From contig NZ_SMKU01000003.1 of the NCBI RefSeq assembly GCF_004349215.1, positions 30,904 to 94,903 of the forward strand: a stretch of 64,000 nt of DNA, in the 5' to 3' direction. Positions 49,657-58,734 of the stretch are shown in pieces. Both the position numbers and the translations under genes were made by a program. Position 1 is the first letter of the stretch, and the number at the start of each line of letters is the position of its first letter. This DNA is from Actinomadura rubrisoli. GTDB lineage: Bacteria > Actinomycetota > Actinomycetes > Streptosporangiales > Streptosporangiaceae. Under the pieces are notes generated by a model. The model saw only the letters and a list, made by a program, of their open reading frames with translations. It had not been told where the DNA came from and did no database searches.

Positions 49657-51447
49657 TTAAGCGGCTTTTTCATAAAGAGATCCCCAGGCTCGCCCGCCAA
49701 CTTCGGGATCGGTCGGCACGTCCAAGCCATTGATGGTGTGCAGCATGATTGCGCCCGCCGTCCGGGCTCCGTAATGCGCCTGATCCTCTGGGAAACTGAA
49801 GAGAATCTCATCGTGGATCGGCAGTTTTACATAAGGCGTGAAGCCCGCCTTATCGAGCCGAAGCAACGCAGAGGCGGTGATGTCCCGGCTAGTCGACTGA
49901 ATGACGTAATTCATCGCGGAATACGCTCGGTCCCTGTCGACATAGAGTCGTCGGCCGAACATTGTTTCCACGTATCCCTGCCGTCTGGCCTTCTTGGTGA
50001 CCTCGTCTGCCAACTTGGCCACACCTGGGTACTGCTCAGCGAAAGCCTTGAGAACGCGCTTGGCCGTGACCTCGTCAATGTGCGCCTGCGTCATTAGAGC
50101 TTTCCAAGTACCCCCGTACACGGTCAGAAAATTCGTCATCTTCCCGATGGACCTGGATACGCCTGCTGCGTCTGCCGTCATTTGGTGCAGGTCGAGATCC
50201 TCGTTAAACGCGCGAAGCATTGCCGCGTCCTTTGACAGTGCCGCAGTCACCCGAAGTTCTTGCGCCATGTAGTCAATTGAGCAAATCACGTGTCCAGGAT
50301 CCGCAATGAAGCAGTTGCGGATCAGTGAATCATTGGATGGCAACGTCTGTGCCGGGATGCCGCTGATTGACATCCTCGCTGTGCGGGCCTGCATTGTGTG
50401 GATAGCCGCATGCGCCCGGCAATCAGCGTCCATTCTGGAAAGAAAGCCTTCAGGCCAGGTTTTCCGCCACTTTTTAGCCTTCTTGGCCTGCCGGACCCAT
50501 TCGGCGAACTCGATGCCTTCGTCAGCAGCAGCGTTCAGAAGGGCGTCATCCACCTTGAGGCGGCCGGACGGAGTGAACTCGAAAGCATCCCAGCCAGAAT
50601 CAAGAAGGACACGAGCCACTTCGTCAGTCGAGTTCGTAGAGAATTCATAGTCGTCCGTGAACTCTTCGATGAGGATCTGATACCAGGTCTCTTCTCGACG
50701 AAGTCTCTCTGTCAGTGCATTGGTGTACTCAACGTCGACGAGGAAACCCTTGCGCTCCACAAGCGAGCACACCCGAGCAATGTCATGCTCATAGGGGATC
50801 AAGTGTCTGGCCGAGAAAGGGATCATCCCCGGAATCTGCTCGTAAAGCAGCGAGGTGAGAATGACATCCATCCCTGCGTAAAGGTTGTACCCCTCATGCG
50901 AAATTGGGACGGTTCTGAAGAATTCTTCTTTGGGGATCCGAAGCTCCTTCGCCATTCGGCCGATGCTGGCCTTGACCTCCTCGGCGACTTGTCGGCTAAC
51001 GAGCGCCGCCGTCAGCTCCTCCAGCTTGTGTCCAGGCCCACCATCTTTGAATGCCCTGGAGTCCCACAGCCGCGAAAGGATCGCGGTGTCAATCGTCTTG
51101 GCGAACAGCTCGGCAATGTCATGCCCGAGGTGCTTTGCAGCCACCTGAATGTCGAACGAAGCGTTGTGACAAATCAGTTTCGGGACAAACCGGAGAGCTG
51201 AAGTAACGTGCCAGACAAACTCGTCCCCCAATTCCACCGGAACAACGTACGCTTCATCCGAGGTCCCGAATTGCGCCAATCTCACCTTGAAGCCTGGCGA
51301 GTAAATGTCAAGACCCGTGGTTTCGGTGTCGAACGCCAGGATCTGATGGCGTTTTACCCATTCGACAAACTTGGGTAGATCCTCGGCACGCTCAATGACA
51401 TGAATTATCACGGGCCTGGAGCGGACCTTGTAACAGATGTCCCGCAT
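49657..51447 (-). CDS. Family A DNA polymerase with 3'-5' exonuclease domain
   Basis: 596 aa; GGGAGGTGAG sets the ATG at 51447. The exonuclease domain shows Asp40 and Glu42 in AFDTETTGLD and later HNASFD. The polymerase half has motif A in IDYMAQELRV, motif B in SIGKMTNFLTVYGG, and motif C His545-Asp-Glu in PIHDEILFSF. It is the replicative polymerase of the phage; no 5' nuclease domain is present. Nonamer site 6 lies 48 bp upstream. Confidence 0.95.
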   Translation of the reverse strand: MRDICYKVRSRPVIIHVIERAEDLPKFVEWVKRHQILAFDTETTGLDIYSPGFKVRLAQFGTSDEAYVVPVELGDEFVWHVTSALRFVPKLICHNASFDIQVAAKHLGHDIAELFAKTIDTAILSRLWDSRAFKDGGPGHKLEELTAALVSRQVAEEVKASIGRMAKELRIPKEEFFRTVPISHEGYNLYAGMDVILTSLLYEQIPGMIPFSARHLIPYEHDIARVCSLVERKGFLVDVEYTNALTERLRREETWYQILIEEFTDDYEFSTNSTDEVARVLLDSGWDAFEFTPSGRLKVDDALLNAAADEGIEFAEWVRQAKKAKKWRKTWPEGFLSRMDADCRAHAAIHTMQARTARMSISGIPAQTLPSNDSLIRNCFIADPGHVICSIDYMAQELRVTAALSKDAAMLRAFNEDLDLHQMTADAAGVSRSIGKMTNFLTVYGGTWKALMTQAHIDEVTAKRVLKAFAEQYPGVAKLADEVTKKARRQGYVETMFGRRLYVDRDRAYSAMNYVIQSTSRDITASALLRLDKAGFTPYVKLPIHDEILFSFPEDQAHYGARTAGAIMLHTINGLDVPTDPEVGGRAWGSLYEKAA

Positions 51448-51494
51448 TCTCACCTCCCTTAGAGGGAGGGGCGAGACCCGAAGGCCCCGCCCCA

Positions 51495-51519
51495 TTCACG
51501 TAATACGTGTATTTACCGA
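51495..51519. repeat. Nonamer array, site 6 (before DNA polymerase)
   Basis: Reads ATTCACGTA, ATACGTGTAT, TTACCG on the plus strand; an irregular copy with one base shift, between the polymerase and the next gene. Confidence 0.5.
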
Positions 51520-52055
51520 ACCAGGAACGAACCATCCTTCTGGCGCCAGGCCGGAGAGCATTGACTACTCCGGTCGTCCACCGGGCACATGAGCGCGGCC
51601 CATTCACCCTTCGCGCCCTTGCCGCTCCTATAGACACGCTGCCCGTGGGCACAGCTCATCGGCTGCACACCAGGAGGGAGGCTGTTCTGTCCCTCCGGAC
51701 GGCTCGGAGAGCTGTTCTGGAAGCCGTTCCCGCCGGATCGGCTCTTGGCCTGTCCCTTGAACTGATCTCGCGTGTACTGGGCTGCTGTGGAGTTCAAATC
51801 GATAACTCCGTACCGCTTGAGAGCCTGAATCATCGCCACTGCGTTCTCTGCGGCTTCATCCGCCGTCCGGCCGGAAACACTCGGGTTGATCCACTCGGCC
51901 TCGTAACTGGCTCCCGCCTTCAGAGTCAGCTTAATGAAGAATCGATTCGGCTCCTCTGAGGAAGGCGGGGCCTTGGAGTCACCCGGCTCATCAACTGGGA
52001 CAGGGTCGGCAGGAGCTTCAGGCTCGGTAGCGAACGGATCAATAAAGTCAGACAT
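51513..52055 (-). CDS. Hypothetical protein, possible ssDNA-binding partner
   Basis: 180 aa, GGAGGG before the ATG. Acidic and Pro-rich N-terminus (about 1-35), a strand part (FFIKLTLKAGASYEAEW), a disordered Ser/Gly middle and a Cys pair (CAHGQ, CPVDDRSSQC). It lies between ribonucleotide reductase and polymerase. SSB-like function is a guess from position only. Confidence 0.6.
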   Translation of the reverse strand: MSDFIDPFATEPEAPADPVPVDEPGDSKAPPSSEEPNRFFIKLTLKAGASYEAEWINPSVSGRTADEAAENAVAMIQALKRYGVIDLNSTAAQYTRDQFKGQAKSRSGGNGFQNSSPSRPEGQNSLPPGVQPMSCAHGQRVYRSGKGAKGEWAALMCPVDDRSSQCSPAWRQKDGSFLVR

Positions 52056-52064
52056 TAACCCTCC

Positions 52065-52247
52065 TCAACCCTCTTCAATCATGTACGTAATCTGAACCAT
52101 GAATTTCTGGCCCTCATTGGTGGTCAGTATCAAAAAGTTGTCACTCGCTTTGTCGGCCTTGTCGATGATCCTTGTCATGAACTCATCCTGAGCGACGTCG
52201 ATAGCAAGCTTCAGGTCGTTGGCCACATCACCGGACCGGGCACGCAT
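52065..52247 (-). CDS. Hypothetical protein
   Basis: 60 aa from the ATG at 52247 (TGAGG upstream), overlapping the end of the reductase gene. Helix (VANDLKLAIDVAQDEFM) then strands. No family recognised. Confidence 0.55.
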   Translation of the reverse strand: MRARSGDVANDLKLAIDVAQDEFMTRIIDKADKASDNFLILTTNEGQKFMVQITYMIEEG

Positions 52248-54267
52248 TGACACAATCCTCATCAATTGAATCGCTCACTTCTGTGAGCTTGTAGAGCAGG
52301 TAATCGGCCTCGCTGATTCGCTCGTACGGCGCCTGTTCCCGAGTGCCATCCGGCATGATCGTGGTCCCCTTGAGATCAGGGAGGTACTTCAGCAATAGAT
52401 CCTCCATCTCTTCCACCTTGTAAGTGTCGGCAGGGATATTAGCCGTGAAGCTCACGGCATTGTCGGCCCAACATTCTTGAAAGAGGCGCTGAATATCCAG
52501 CATCTGGCCGATACTAAGCTCATCTGCGGATTCCAGAACCGTGGGATCGATGCCCCGGCTCTCCAGGTCTTCCACTAGGCGATCCTTGGTGGGAATGGTC
52601 ACAACCTTTGTGTTCTCCGCGTAAACACAGTCCTCAATCTCGTACCCCTTCCTTCTGTACTCCTCAAGCTGTGCCATCTGAGCCGGATCAACCGTCGAGA
52701 ACCGAATACGGCGAAGGAAGTACCTGGAATAAATGGGATGAACACCTTCTGAGGTCCCAGGCATTTTTGCGACCGTCCCAGTAGGCGCGACTGTGGTTAC
52801 CTTCACAGGCTCCGGGATACGTAGCTCAAAGGCATACTCCCTGGCCTCGTGCCTGGCAACGGATTGTAGGCAGATAAGAATGCCTTGAACCATCCGATTG
52901 CCGGGGGCCTCCGAGTACCGAATACCCATCTTCGCGAATGCTGCCTGTGCGCCAAACAGCCCGACTCCGATCCGCCGATTCCTGTCCATAATCTCTCGGG
53001 ACCTGGCGTCGGAGATATTGCCAAACGTTGCCCGGACCAAGAACCGCGTCATAAGCCGCACGGCCTCTGACGCGCCTTCCAAATCAAACGACCCGTCAAT
53101 TCGTACAAAACTCTCCAGATTGACATGGCCGAGGTTGCATGCCTCCCATTCCTCCAAAAAGATCTCGCCGCAGGGGTTACTGCACTCGACATACCCTGTC
53201 TCGCCCGTGTTGGCCTTGCTCAGATTGACGAATCCAGGTTCACCGTTGGCAAGCATCCCTTCAACGGCGCTCCGGAACATTTCCCGGATTCTTTGGGCAT
53301 CCATCTTGTGGTGAAGATCGAAAAAGCGGTCATCCAAACCAATGCTTATGTTCGTGGTCCAATGCTCGGTGCCATCCTGCTTGCATCGGATGAAGCAATC
53401 GATATAGGGATCGTCCCAAGGAAGGACACTCATCCTCGCAGAACGGCGGACACCACCAGCGACCACGCACATAGCAATCTCATGGTCGATCTCCATCGCG
53501 GAAATAGGGTCCATAGGCAGCCGCACGGGCTCTATTGCGCCGTACCCCTCAGCCGGACCGTGCAACTCTTGGATTACCTTCGCAACCCCGTGAAGCATCC
53601 TCGCCAAGGGTGCCGGGCCGGAAGCATGTCCACCAAAGGTCTTCAGACGGCTCCCAGCGGCCCGCACGCGGCTTACGTCGTACACACGTACCGATGACCC
53701 ACTCCCGGACCATGCCGCCTCCAGGAGGTCCCTCAGGGCCTCCGCCCAGCCCTCCCTACTGTCCTCCACTTCCATATAAGCACCCTGGTAGTCAGAGCTA
53801 TAAACCGTAGACAGCAATCCACTTTCGATCAGATCCAAATAATCGGGGTGGTCGTGATCACAAACAATATGGACTTCCACTGCCCGCTCAGGCGGCCCAT
53901 ACTTCATCGTGTTCCCAGAGCTGTAGTTGGCTCCGACACCGCCTCCTTCCATCAATCTCATAAATGTGAAGGTGAAGTGATCCGCGATGGACTCTCCCCA
54001 GCCTGCAACCCAGCAGTTGAACAAAAACTGCCTGCCCTGAACTCCCGAGGCCCACAGGTGCCTACCCGCAGGAATGATGGAGAAGTCAAGCATTCGGTCA
54101 TATACCGCCGCTCGCTCGTCCTCGCCCACGAGTACAGGCGAGAGATTGGCGTTTCCTTCCGTTACTCGTGAAACCGTTTCCGGCCACCTTTCCTTAGTGC
54201 CGTCAGGCTTCGTTCTGCTATACGTCCTCAGATAAACGTCTTCGCCGTTGGGCCCAAAGTCAGTCAA
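52228..54267 (-). CDS. nrdJ: Adenosylcobalamin-dependent ribonucleotide reductase (class II, monomeric type)
   Basis: 679 aa. It has the substrate-site Cys85 (FLFNC), the catalytic NPCGE at 364-368, GTVAKMPGTSEGVHP near 490-505, and the redox pair Cys672/Cys676 at the C-terminus (EDCVNACPVR). Length and order fit Lactobacillus-type nucleoside triphosphate reductases. It makes deoxynucleotides for phage DNA synthesis with host vitamin B12. It starts one base after the sigma-like gene stops, so both are one transcript. Confidence 0.9.
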   Translation of the reverse strand: MTDFGPNGEDVYLRTYSRTKPDGTKERWPETVSRVTEGNANLSPVLVGEDERAAVYDRMLDFSIIPAGRHLWASGVQGRQFLFNCWVAGWGESIADHFTFTFMRLMEGGGVGANYSSGNTMKYGPPERAVEVHIVCDHDHPDYLDLIESGLLSTVYSSDYQGAYMEVEDSREGWAEALRDLLEAAWSGSGSSVRVYDVSRVRAAGSRLKTFGGHASGPAPLARMLHGVAKVIQELHGPAEGYGAIEPVRLPMDPISAMEIDHEIAMCVVAGGVRRSARMSVLPWDDPYIDCFIRCKQDGTEHWTTNISIGLDDRFFDLHHKMDAQRIREMFRSAVEGMLANGEPGFVNLSKANTGETGYVECSNPCGEIFLEEWEACNLGHVNLESFVRIDGSFDLEGASEAVRLMTRFLVRATFGNISDARSREIMDRNRRIGVGLFGAQAAFAKMGIRYSEAPGNRMVQGILICLQSVARHEAREYAFELRIPEPVKVTTVAPTGTVAKMPGTSEGVHPIYSRYFLRRIRFSTVDPAQMAQLEEYRRKGYEIEDCVYAENTKVVTIPTKDRLVEDLESRGIDPTVLESADELSIGQMLDIQRLFQECWADNAVSFTANIPADTYKVEEMEDLLLKYLPDLKGTTIMPDGTREQAPYERISEADYLLYKLTEVSDSIDEDCVNACPVR

Positions 54268-54840
54268 TCAAGACTCCCAGTAGCTCGAATTGATCGCCTG
54301 CGATTGCGCGTTACCCATGACCCGGCGAGCGCCAGGCCCGTCGTACTCCCAGGGCGTACCTCGTTTCGCGACCCCGTATGCGTTGATGTGGTGAGCAATT
54401 GCCTTGACGGCTCTATTGGCAAGCTTGCGCTCGTACTCGCTCAACTTCACCGGAGTGCCGTACTTCTTGCTGAGTACGTGCTTTTGCCTGGGGCTAAGTT
54501 CCTCCAAAGCGTTCTCAAGGTCGATCTTCTCGTCTGGCCGAATATCTCCGCTGTGATAAGCGCCCAGGAGGCCGCGAACCTCGTTTGAGGAATACGTATA
54601 TTGATCGGAGTAGAACAGGTAACGTGACCTTTCCTTTTCGCAATACTGATATCCAACAATGCGCAGGCGTTCCCGAAGAAGCGATCCGGACAAGCCTGCA
54701 AACCAACCATCCTTTGAAATAACAGCTAGCGCAATCTCTTGTTCAATGTCCTCTAGCTCAAACTTGCGCCCAAAGTTGGTGTAAACGGAAAAGGCAACCT
54801 GCTTGATGTCACCTTCAATCCCGGCGAAGTCAACACTCAT
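54268..54840 (-). CDS. Sigma-70-like factor
   Basis: 190 aa. FGRKFELEDIEQEIALAVI resembles region 2 of ECF-type sigma factors. LEELSPRQKHVLSKKYG and the following helices fit region 4. A middle part with RYLFYSDQYTYSS is unusual. It may redirect RNA polymerase to phage promoters, possibly those marked by the repeat families. It touches the reductase start (no gap) and follows the phosphoesterase. Confidence 0.65.
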   Translation of the reverse strand: MSVDFAGIEGDIKQVAFSVYTNFGRKFELEDIEQEIALAVISKDGWFAGLSGSLLRERLRIVGYQYCEKERSRYLFYSDQYTYSSNEVRGLLGAYHSGDIRPDEKIDLENALEELSPRQKHVLSKKYGTPVKLSEYERKLANRAVKAIAHHINAYGVAKRGTPWEYDGPGARRVMGNAQSQAINSSYWES

Positions 54841-55602
54841 TCATGCCCGCTTTCCGAACACATACCCGTCGACAACGAAAGTGCCGTCATCGTGCACAGG
54901 CACGGGAACGGGTGTGACATTGTCGCCGTCCGTGTAGAAGACGCCGAATCCCTTCTGCCAGTTGGCCCCTCCGTTCCGCAGGTAACTCGCGGATGCCATG
55001 TCCATAAGGTTGCCAACTTCGAATCCCCAGCGGGTTTCCACCTTGCCATTGTATCCGCAGGAGTCCCCGACCAGGCCGAGCCTGTGAGTGTGCCCGCATA
55101 CCACACTCTTGCCGATCTTCTTTGCGGCCCGCAGGGCCGTTCCTCCGGCAACCTGACTCATAGAGAATCCGAGATGCCCATGGGTCGCAGTCCAGCCAGG
55201 CGCGAAGTCCACGAACCCCCTGGCCATCTCAACTCCGTGAGAATCAAAGTCCAGCAGAGTGCTGAGATCGAATGGATACTCCGCGAGGGCGGGTGCATAA
55301 CTTTCTAGATATACTTCCGGTCGCTCGTCGTGATTCCCAGGAATTACCTTGAACCATCCATCGAAAATACGTCGAATTCTTCCAAGAAACTGCTTCCCCA
55401 TTTCCGAATCCTTCATGACCGAGCCAACGAACTCGGCCCGGGTGTCCTTGCTCCAACGGGAAGGCGTGGGATAGTCCATCAGATCACCGATATGGATCAC
55501 TCCGTCAGGCTGCCACTGCCCAATGAAGTCGATCAGGTTCTTTACGGCGGTGTGGTCATGATAAGGAAGCTGGGTATCACTAATAACCACGATCCTTTTC
55601 AA
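54841..55602 (-). CDS. Metallophosphoesterase
   Basis: 253 aa. Metal ligands are in SDTQ (Asp9), GDLMD, GNHDE, TATHGH and CGHTH, the full calcineurin-like set. Phage versions may cut cyclic or nucleic acid phosphodiesters; the substrate is unknown. It overlaps neither neighbour by more than 4 bp and is part of the replication operon. Confidence 0.88.
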   Translation of the reverse strand: MKRIVVISDTQLPYHDHTAVKNLIDFIGQWQPDGVIHIGDLMDYPTPSRWSKDTRAEFVGSVMKDSEMGKQFLGRIRRIFDGWFKVIPGNHDERPEVYLESYAPALAEYPFDLSTLLDFDSHGVEMARGFVDFAPGWTATHGHLGFSMSQVAGGTALRAAKKIGKSVVCGHTHRLGLVGDSCGYNGKVETRWGFEVGNLMDMASASYLRNGGANWQKGFGVFYTDGDNVTPVPVPVHDDGTFVVDGYVFGKRA

Positions 55603-55928
55603 CTGGCCTCCTCCCCAGACTCTTCACCCGACTCGGCAATCTGTGCCGCCTCGCCGATGTAAACACCGCCTACGATTAGGGCCAGTTGATAAAAGCCGGG
55701 CTGCTCGACATCTCGATAAACCAGAAGGCCCCGGTCTGTGCCATACAGAAGAAACTGATCGCTATCTTCCAGGTTGGCCAAGGTTTCGATCAGGTCGGCG
55801 TAAATCTCTGCAACTTCTTCGCCCGTAGGATAGGTAATTCCTCGTCCGTCAACCTCGACCGGCCGATCAGACATTGCGTAAATAGCCGCTATCTGATCCG
55901 TGGTCACCTCCATGTAAACACTACTCAA
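55599..55928 (-). CDS. Hypothetical protein
   Basis: 109 aa, TTG start 5 nt after AAGGAGG and overlapping the upstream stop. Acidic, strand-rich; ends GEESGEEAS. No family recognised. Confidence 0.6.
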   Translation of the reverse strand: MSSVYMEVTTDQIAAIYAMSDRPVEVDGRGITYPTGEEVAEIYADLIETLANLEDSDQFLLYGTDRGLLVYRDVEQPGFYQLALIVGGVYIGEAAQIAESGEESGEEAS

Positions 55929-56344
55929 CTGACCTCCTTGAGGGTCTCGTTAACTCTTTCGATCTCAATCCTTAGATATTCACGAGCCTTCTCCAAATCC
56001 TTAACGGCATCGCCCTTGAGGCCAGCTCGCCAGATGTACTTAACGGCATTGCCGAGACAAAAGTTCATCCACTTAGTGATCGCAATACACTCAACGCCGC
56101 TTGGATGCCGGATGTAGTGCGCCGGGCGGCTAACTGGATCGTCCGCCCCCCGGAGAAGCTCCACTTCCCATGGCTGGGCCTCATCCGGAGTGTCCTGAGA
56201 GATGAGAAACAGGGGGCCATACTGGTCATTGACGTAGTCCGCGCCATGGCGGCCGCGTATGAGGTTGACAGCGAGATCATCTTGCAGGATGTACCAGATA
56301 TAGTCATCCTTGTCTCTGTACAATTCGCCAGGTTCGACATTCAT
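55925..56344 (-). CDS. DUF3310 protein (SaV-like)
   Basis: 139 aa. DPVSRPAHYIRHP, then AITKWMNFCLGNAVKYIWRAG and DLEKAREYL are the DUF3310 signature at about 70-130. This family occurs in phage nucleotide-metabolism modules. The first 65 residues are a separate strand-rich part (YIWYILQDDLAVNLI). Confidence 0.82.
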   Translation of the reverse strand: MNVEPGELYRDKDDYIWYILQDDLAVNLIRGRHGADYVNDQYGPLFLISQDTPDEAQPWEVELLRGADDPVSRPAHYIRHPSGVECIAITKWMNFCLGNAVKYIWRAGLKGDAVKDLEKAREYLRIEIERVNETLKEVS

Positions 56345-57009
56345 GCGATGACCAATTTCTTTCGCAATGCATCAGGACCTTGGTGAAGGACCAGGTTTGT
56401 CACGTCACCTTTGACACCCGGCGCAGGTGCCGTCATCGGCACGGGGCGGAAGTTATCAAGGCTCTCGGCAATCTTGTGTGCCAAGTCCCGCCCGGCTTCA
56501 TCATCGTCGTGCAGGCCGCACACCAGGTTGTAATGCGTGAACAGGCGATACCAGCGCCTTTGCCATGACTGCGCACCAGGGATGCCGACCGCTGGCACGC
56601 CGCATTGAACGGCAATCATGGCGTCGAACTCTCCCTCGGGAGTGCACATCCAAGTCAGATCCCCCCTGTTCAGGATCTTTGCATTAAAAAGCCGTGGTGC
56701 GTCTCCGGCAATGCTCAGGTACTTGCTTCCTCCTCCATCGCCCAGCCTCCGAAAACGGAGGCTTACTACGGAATCATCTGGGGTCAGGTACGGAATGGAA
56801 ATCCACCCCCGCACGTGTTCATGACCCGGCAAAGGGTCGGCGACGACTCCCAGTCTGAATTCCTGGATCGTTTCTTTGGTCAGCCCCCGGGAGTTCATCA
56901 AGTAGTCTACGGCGACCCTTTCTGAGTTGAGAGCCCTCTCGTATCTGCTCGTGGCCTTCTCCAAGAATGCCCTCAATGAATTCGAGGGCACTGGGCTTGT
57001 CACAATCAT
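56341..57009 (-). CDS. Primase, catalytic TOPRIM part (downstream frame)
   Basis: 222 aa. VDYLMNSRGLTKETIQEFRLG and ISIPYLTPDDSVVSLRFR match DnaG-type N-terminal catalytic segments. EGEFDAMIAV and GLHDDDEAGRDLA are the TOPRIM Glu and DxD. Read together with the upstream frame through a +1 change at CTT-G-GAG, it continues the zinc finger part into one protein. No ribosome site precedes its own ATG (TAA directly before it). Confidence 0.82.
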   Translation of the reverse strand: MIVTSPVPSNSLRAFLEKATSRYERALNSERVAVDYLMNSRGLTKETIQEFRLGVVADPLPGHEHVRGWISIPYLTPDDSVVSLRFRRLGDGGGSKYLSIAGDAPRLFNAKILNRGDLTWMCTPEGEFDAMIAVQCGVPAVGIPGAQSWQRRWYRLFTHYNLVCGLHDDDEAGRDLAHKIAESLDNFRPVPMTAPAPGVKGDVTNLVLHQGPDALRKKLVIA

Positions 57010-57214
57010 TTACCTCCATGACGACCTTTATCGCGTCACCCTTCAATCCGCATCCATGGCAGAAGAAACCGAACCCATTCGTTCCCGCTGATGCATTTTC
57101 GTCATAGTGCTCAGGGGATACACAACGAATCGAGATCCACCTATGAGGCGGATCCTTCTCCGGTACGTCCGCTCCCAGTGCCCGAAGGACCGGGCCAATG
57201 GGAATATCTGTCAT
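56819..57214 (-). CDS. Primase, zinc finger part (upstream frame)
   Basis: 131 aa in its own frame, ATG at 57214 behind AGGTC. CVSPEHYDENASAG and FFCHGCGLKGDAIKVVM form the CHC2 zinc finger at about 32-63. The meaningful part ends near ALEFIEGIL; the rest, overlapping the TOPRIM gene by about 190 bp, is Arg-rich and unlike the family. A single extra base or a programmed +1 shift would join both. Confidence 0.78.
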   Translation of the reverse strand: MTDIPIGPVLRALGADVPEKDPPHRWISIRCVSPEHYDENASAGTNGFGFFCHGCGLKGDAIKVVMEVNDCDKPSALEFIEGILGEGHEQIREGSQLRKGRRRLLDELPGADQRNDPGIQTGSRRRPFAGS

Positions 57215-57410
57215 CCGACAATGACCTCCGGAGTCGCAATGCTTCAAGCTCGTGCCCCTGTCGAGCGATCAGCTCCCTCATATCGGCATTGCTGGTCACC
57301 AGGTCGGCTACAACCACGTCCAAGAGGCCGAATGCTTCACGATGGAGACTGAGTTCCTTGGACATCTGATCGAGCAATTCCATCATCGCGGTGATCTCAA
57401 ATTCATTCAT
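57141..57410 (-). CDS. Hypothetical coiled-coil protein
   Basis: 89 aa. Residues 5-60 are helical with heptads (MELLDQMSKELSLHREAF, MRELIARQGHELEAL). The last 30 residues overlap the primase gene and are Gly/Ser-rich. No family recognised. Confidence 0.5.
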   Translation of the reverse strand: MNEFEITAMMELLDQMSKELSLHREAFGLLDVVVADLVTSNADMRELIARQGHELEALRLRRSLSDDRYSHWPGPSGTGSGRTGEGSAS

Positions 57411-57839
57411 TCAGGGTCTTCCGTCCTCCGTGTGGTACCTCCGGCCGATGATGCTCACTGCCGGAGGGCACTCAAGGTAGTCGGCCGCAGATCGCAGGGT
57501 TTCCGGGTTGTCTCGCGCTGAAGTGAGTAGTCGACCGTTGCACATACGGCAAAGCAATCCACGGACTAGTCCTGTCCGATGATCGTGGTCGACCGACAAT
57601 CTTTGCCTTCTCGGCTGCTCACAGATGGCGCAAACGCCTCCCTGGGCTTTGAGTAGTTCGTCATACTCCCCACGAGCCAGGCCGTAGGTTCGAGACATCC
57701 TGAGTTCGTGAGAGGTCTTGCTCCGGCCGCGTTTCCTGCAAGAGGAGCAGGTGCGACCGCGCTTAGACACAAAGAATCGTTCAGCTCGGTTCCGCCTGCA
57801 CTTGTCGCACTTGCGGTAACCCTTACGCCCTCCACTCAT
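57411..57839 (-). CDS. Recombination endonuclease VII
   Basis: 142 aa. CDKCRRNRAERFF and CSSCRK at the start give one Cys set. GVCAICEQP, VDHDHRTG and LLCRMCNG are the endonuclease VII motif (Cys pairs and the DHDH metal site). It resolves branched DNA during packaging or recombination. Stop overlaps the next start. Confidence 0.9.
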   Translation of the reverse strand: MSGGRKGYRKCDKCRRNRAERFFVSKRGRTCSSCRKRGRSKTSHELRMSRTYGLARGEYDELLKAQGGVCAICEQPRRQRLSVDHDHRTGLVRGLLCRMCNGRLLTSARDNPETLRSAADYLECPPAVSIIGRRYHTEDGRP

Positions 57840-57877
57840 TCACCAAATGCCAAACTGATCAGGTCTAGAGCAAACAT

Positions 57878-58717
57878 TCATACGGCCTCCTTCTCCCAAA
57901 AATTGCTTTCAGGTTCTTCGATATCCGAGATGTCCATGCGTTCCAGGTCAAGGTTCAGGCTCACGCAATATCGCCCGGCGGCGGACGCCTTGCCTCCACG
58001 GTTCTTGACAATGGCGCAGCCCAGTCTTTCGGGGCCAAACCCATCGTCGTCAGCTTCGCGATACAGATTGATGACCAACACTGATATTTTGCTGACCTTG
58101 CCCCTCAGGCCGGAAAGGGGCGCCGGTGTGACCCCGTCTTCCCACATCCCGACCAAGTGATGCAAAACAACCACACAAGCCTTCGTCTTTCTGGCCAGCT
58201 CATGAAGGAATGCCAGGATATTCTCCAGGGCGACGAATCCGTCGCCCCCGCTATCGTCAATTCCGTTGCCCAAGTTGTCCAAAATTACAAGCTCCGGCCA
58301 TCTCCCATGAATGTCGGCGTAACACCATACATTTTCCTCAATGGTCGTCAACGAAGGGGCCGCGTCAAACTCGAACCGAATCCTCGTGAAACCGTCCACG
58401 TGCTTGTCGAACTCGGCCGTATTCTTGCGCTCGATAGCCTCGTTGACCCTGCTCACCGGCTCACCGGTCAACATTGCGGCGAGGCGGGCATATTGGGTCG
58501 CAACGTCCGAATCTGCGGAAAAGTAGATTCCCCGTGCTTCGGATCGCACCGCGATCGTGAGAGCCAAGGCAGACTTCCCGACTCCTGGTCCCGAGGCGAT
58601 CAGGTGAACCTGCCCCCGGCGCAGGTGGACGCCTGCGTCCTTCCAGGTCTGAAACACGGTCTTCAGCGGTCTTCCGCTGCTGCGGTCGCGAGCCCTCGCG
58701 CGTGAGATCAGTTGCAT
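57878..58717 (-). CDS. DnaB/RecA-like replicative ATPase
   Basis: 279 aa, AGGAG before the ATG. Walker A GPGVGKS at 43-49, Walker B ELVILDN near 142, and VVVLHHLVG and a late IVKNRGG arginine-type motif. It is the C-terminal domain of a DnaB-type helicase without the N-terminal part. Directly upstream lies an array of all three repeat families (58735-58803). Confidence 0.85.
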   Translation of the reverse strand: MQLISRARARDRSSGRPLKTVFQTWKDAGVHLRRGQVHLIASGPGVGKSALALTIAVRSEARGIYFSADSDVATQYARLAAMLTGEPVSRVNEAIERKNTAEFDKHVDGFTRIRFEFDAAPSLTTIEENVWCYADIHGRWPELVILDNLGNGIDDSGGDGFVALENILAFLHELARKTKACVVVLHHLVGMWEDGVTPAPLSGLRGKVSKISVLVINLYREADDDGFGPERLGCAIVKNRGGKASAAGRYCVSLNLDLERMDISDIEEPESNFWEKEAV

Positions 58718-58734
58718 TCGATCAGCTCCTCGCC

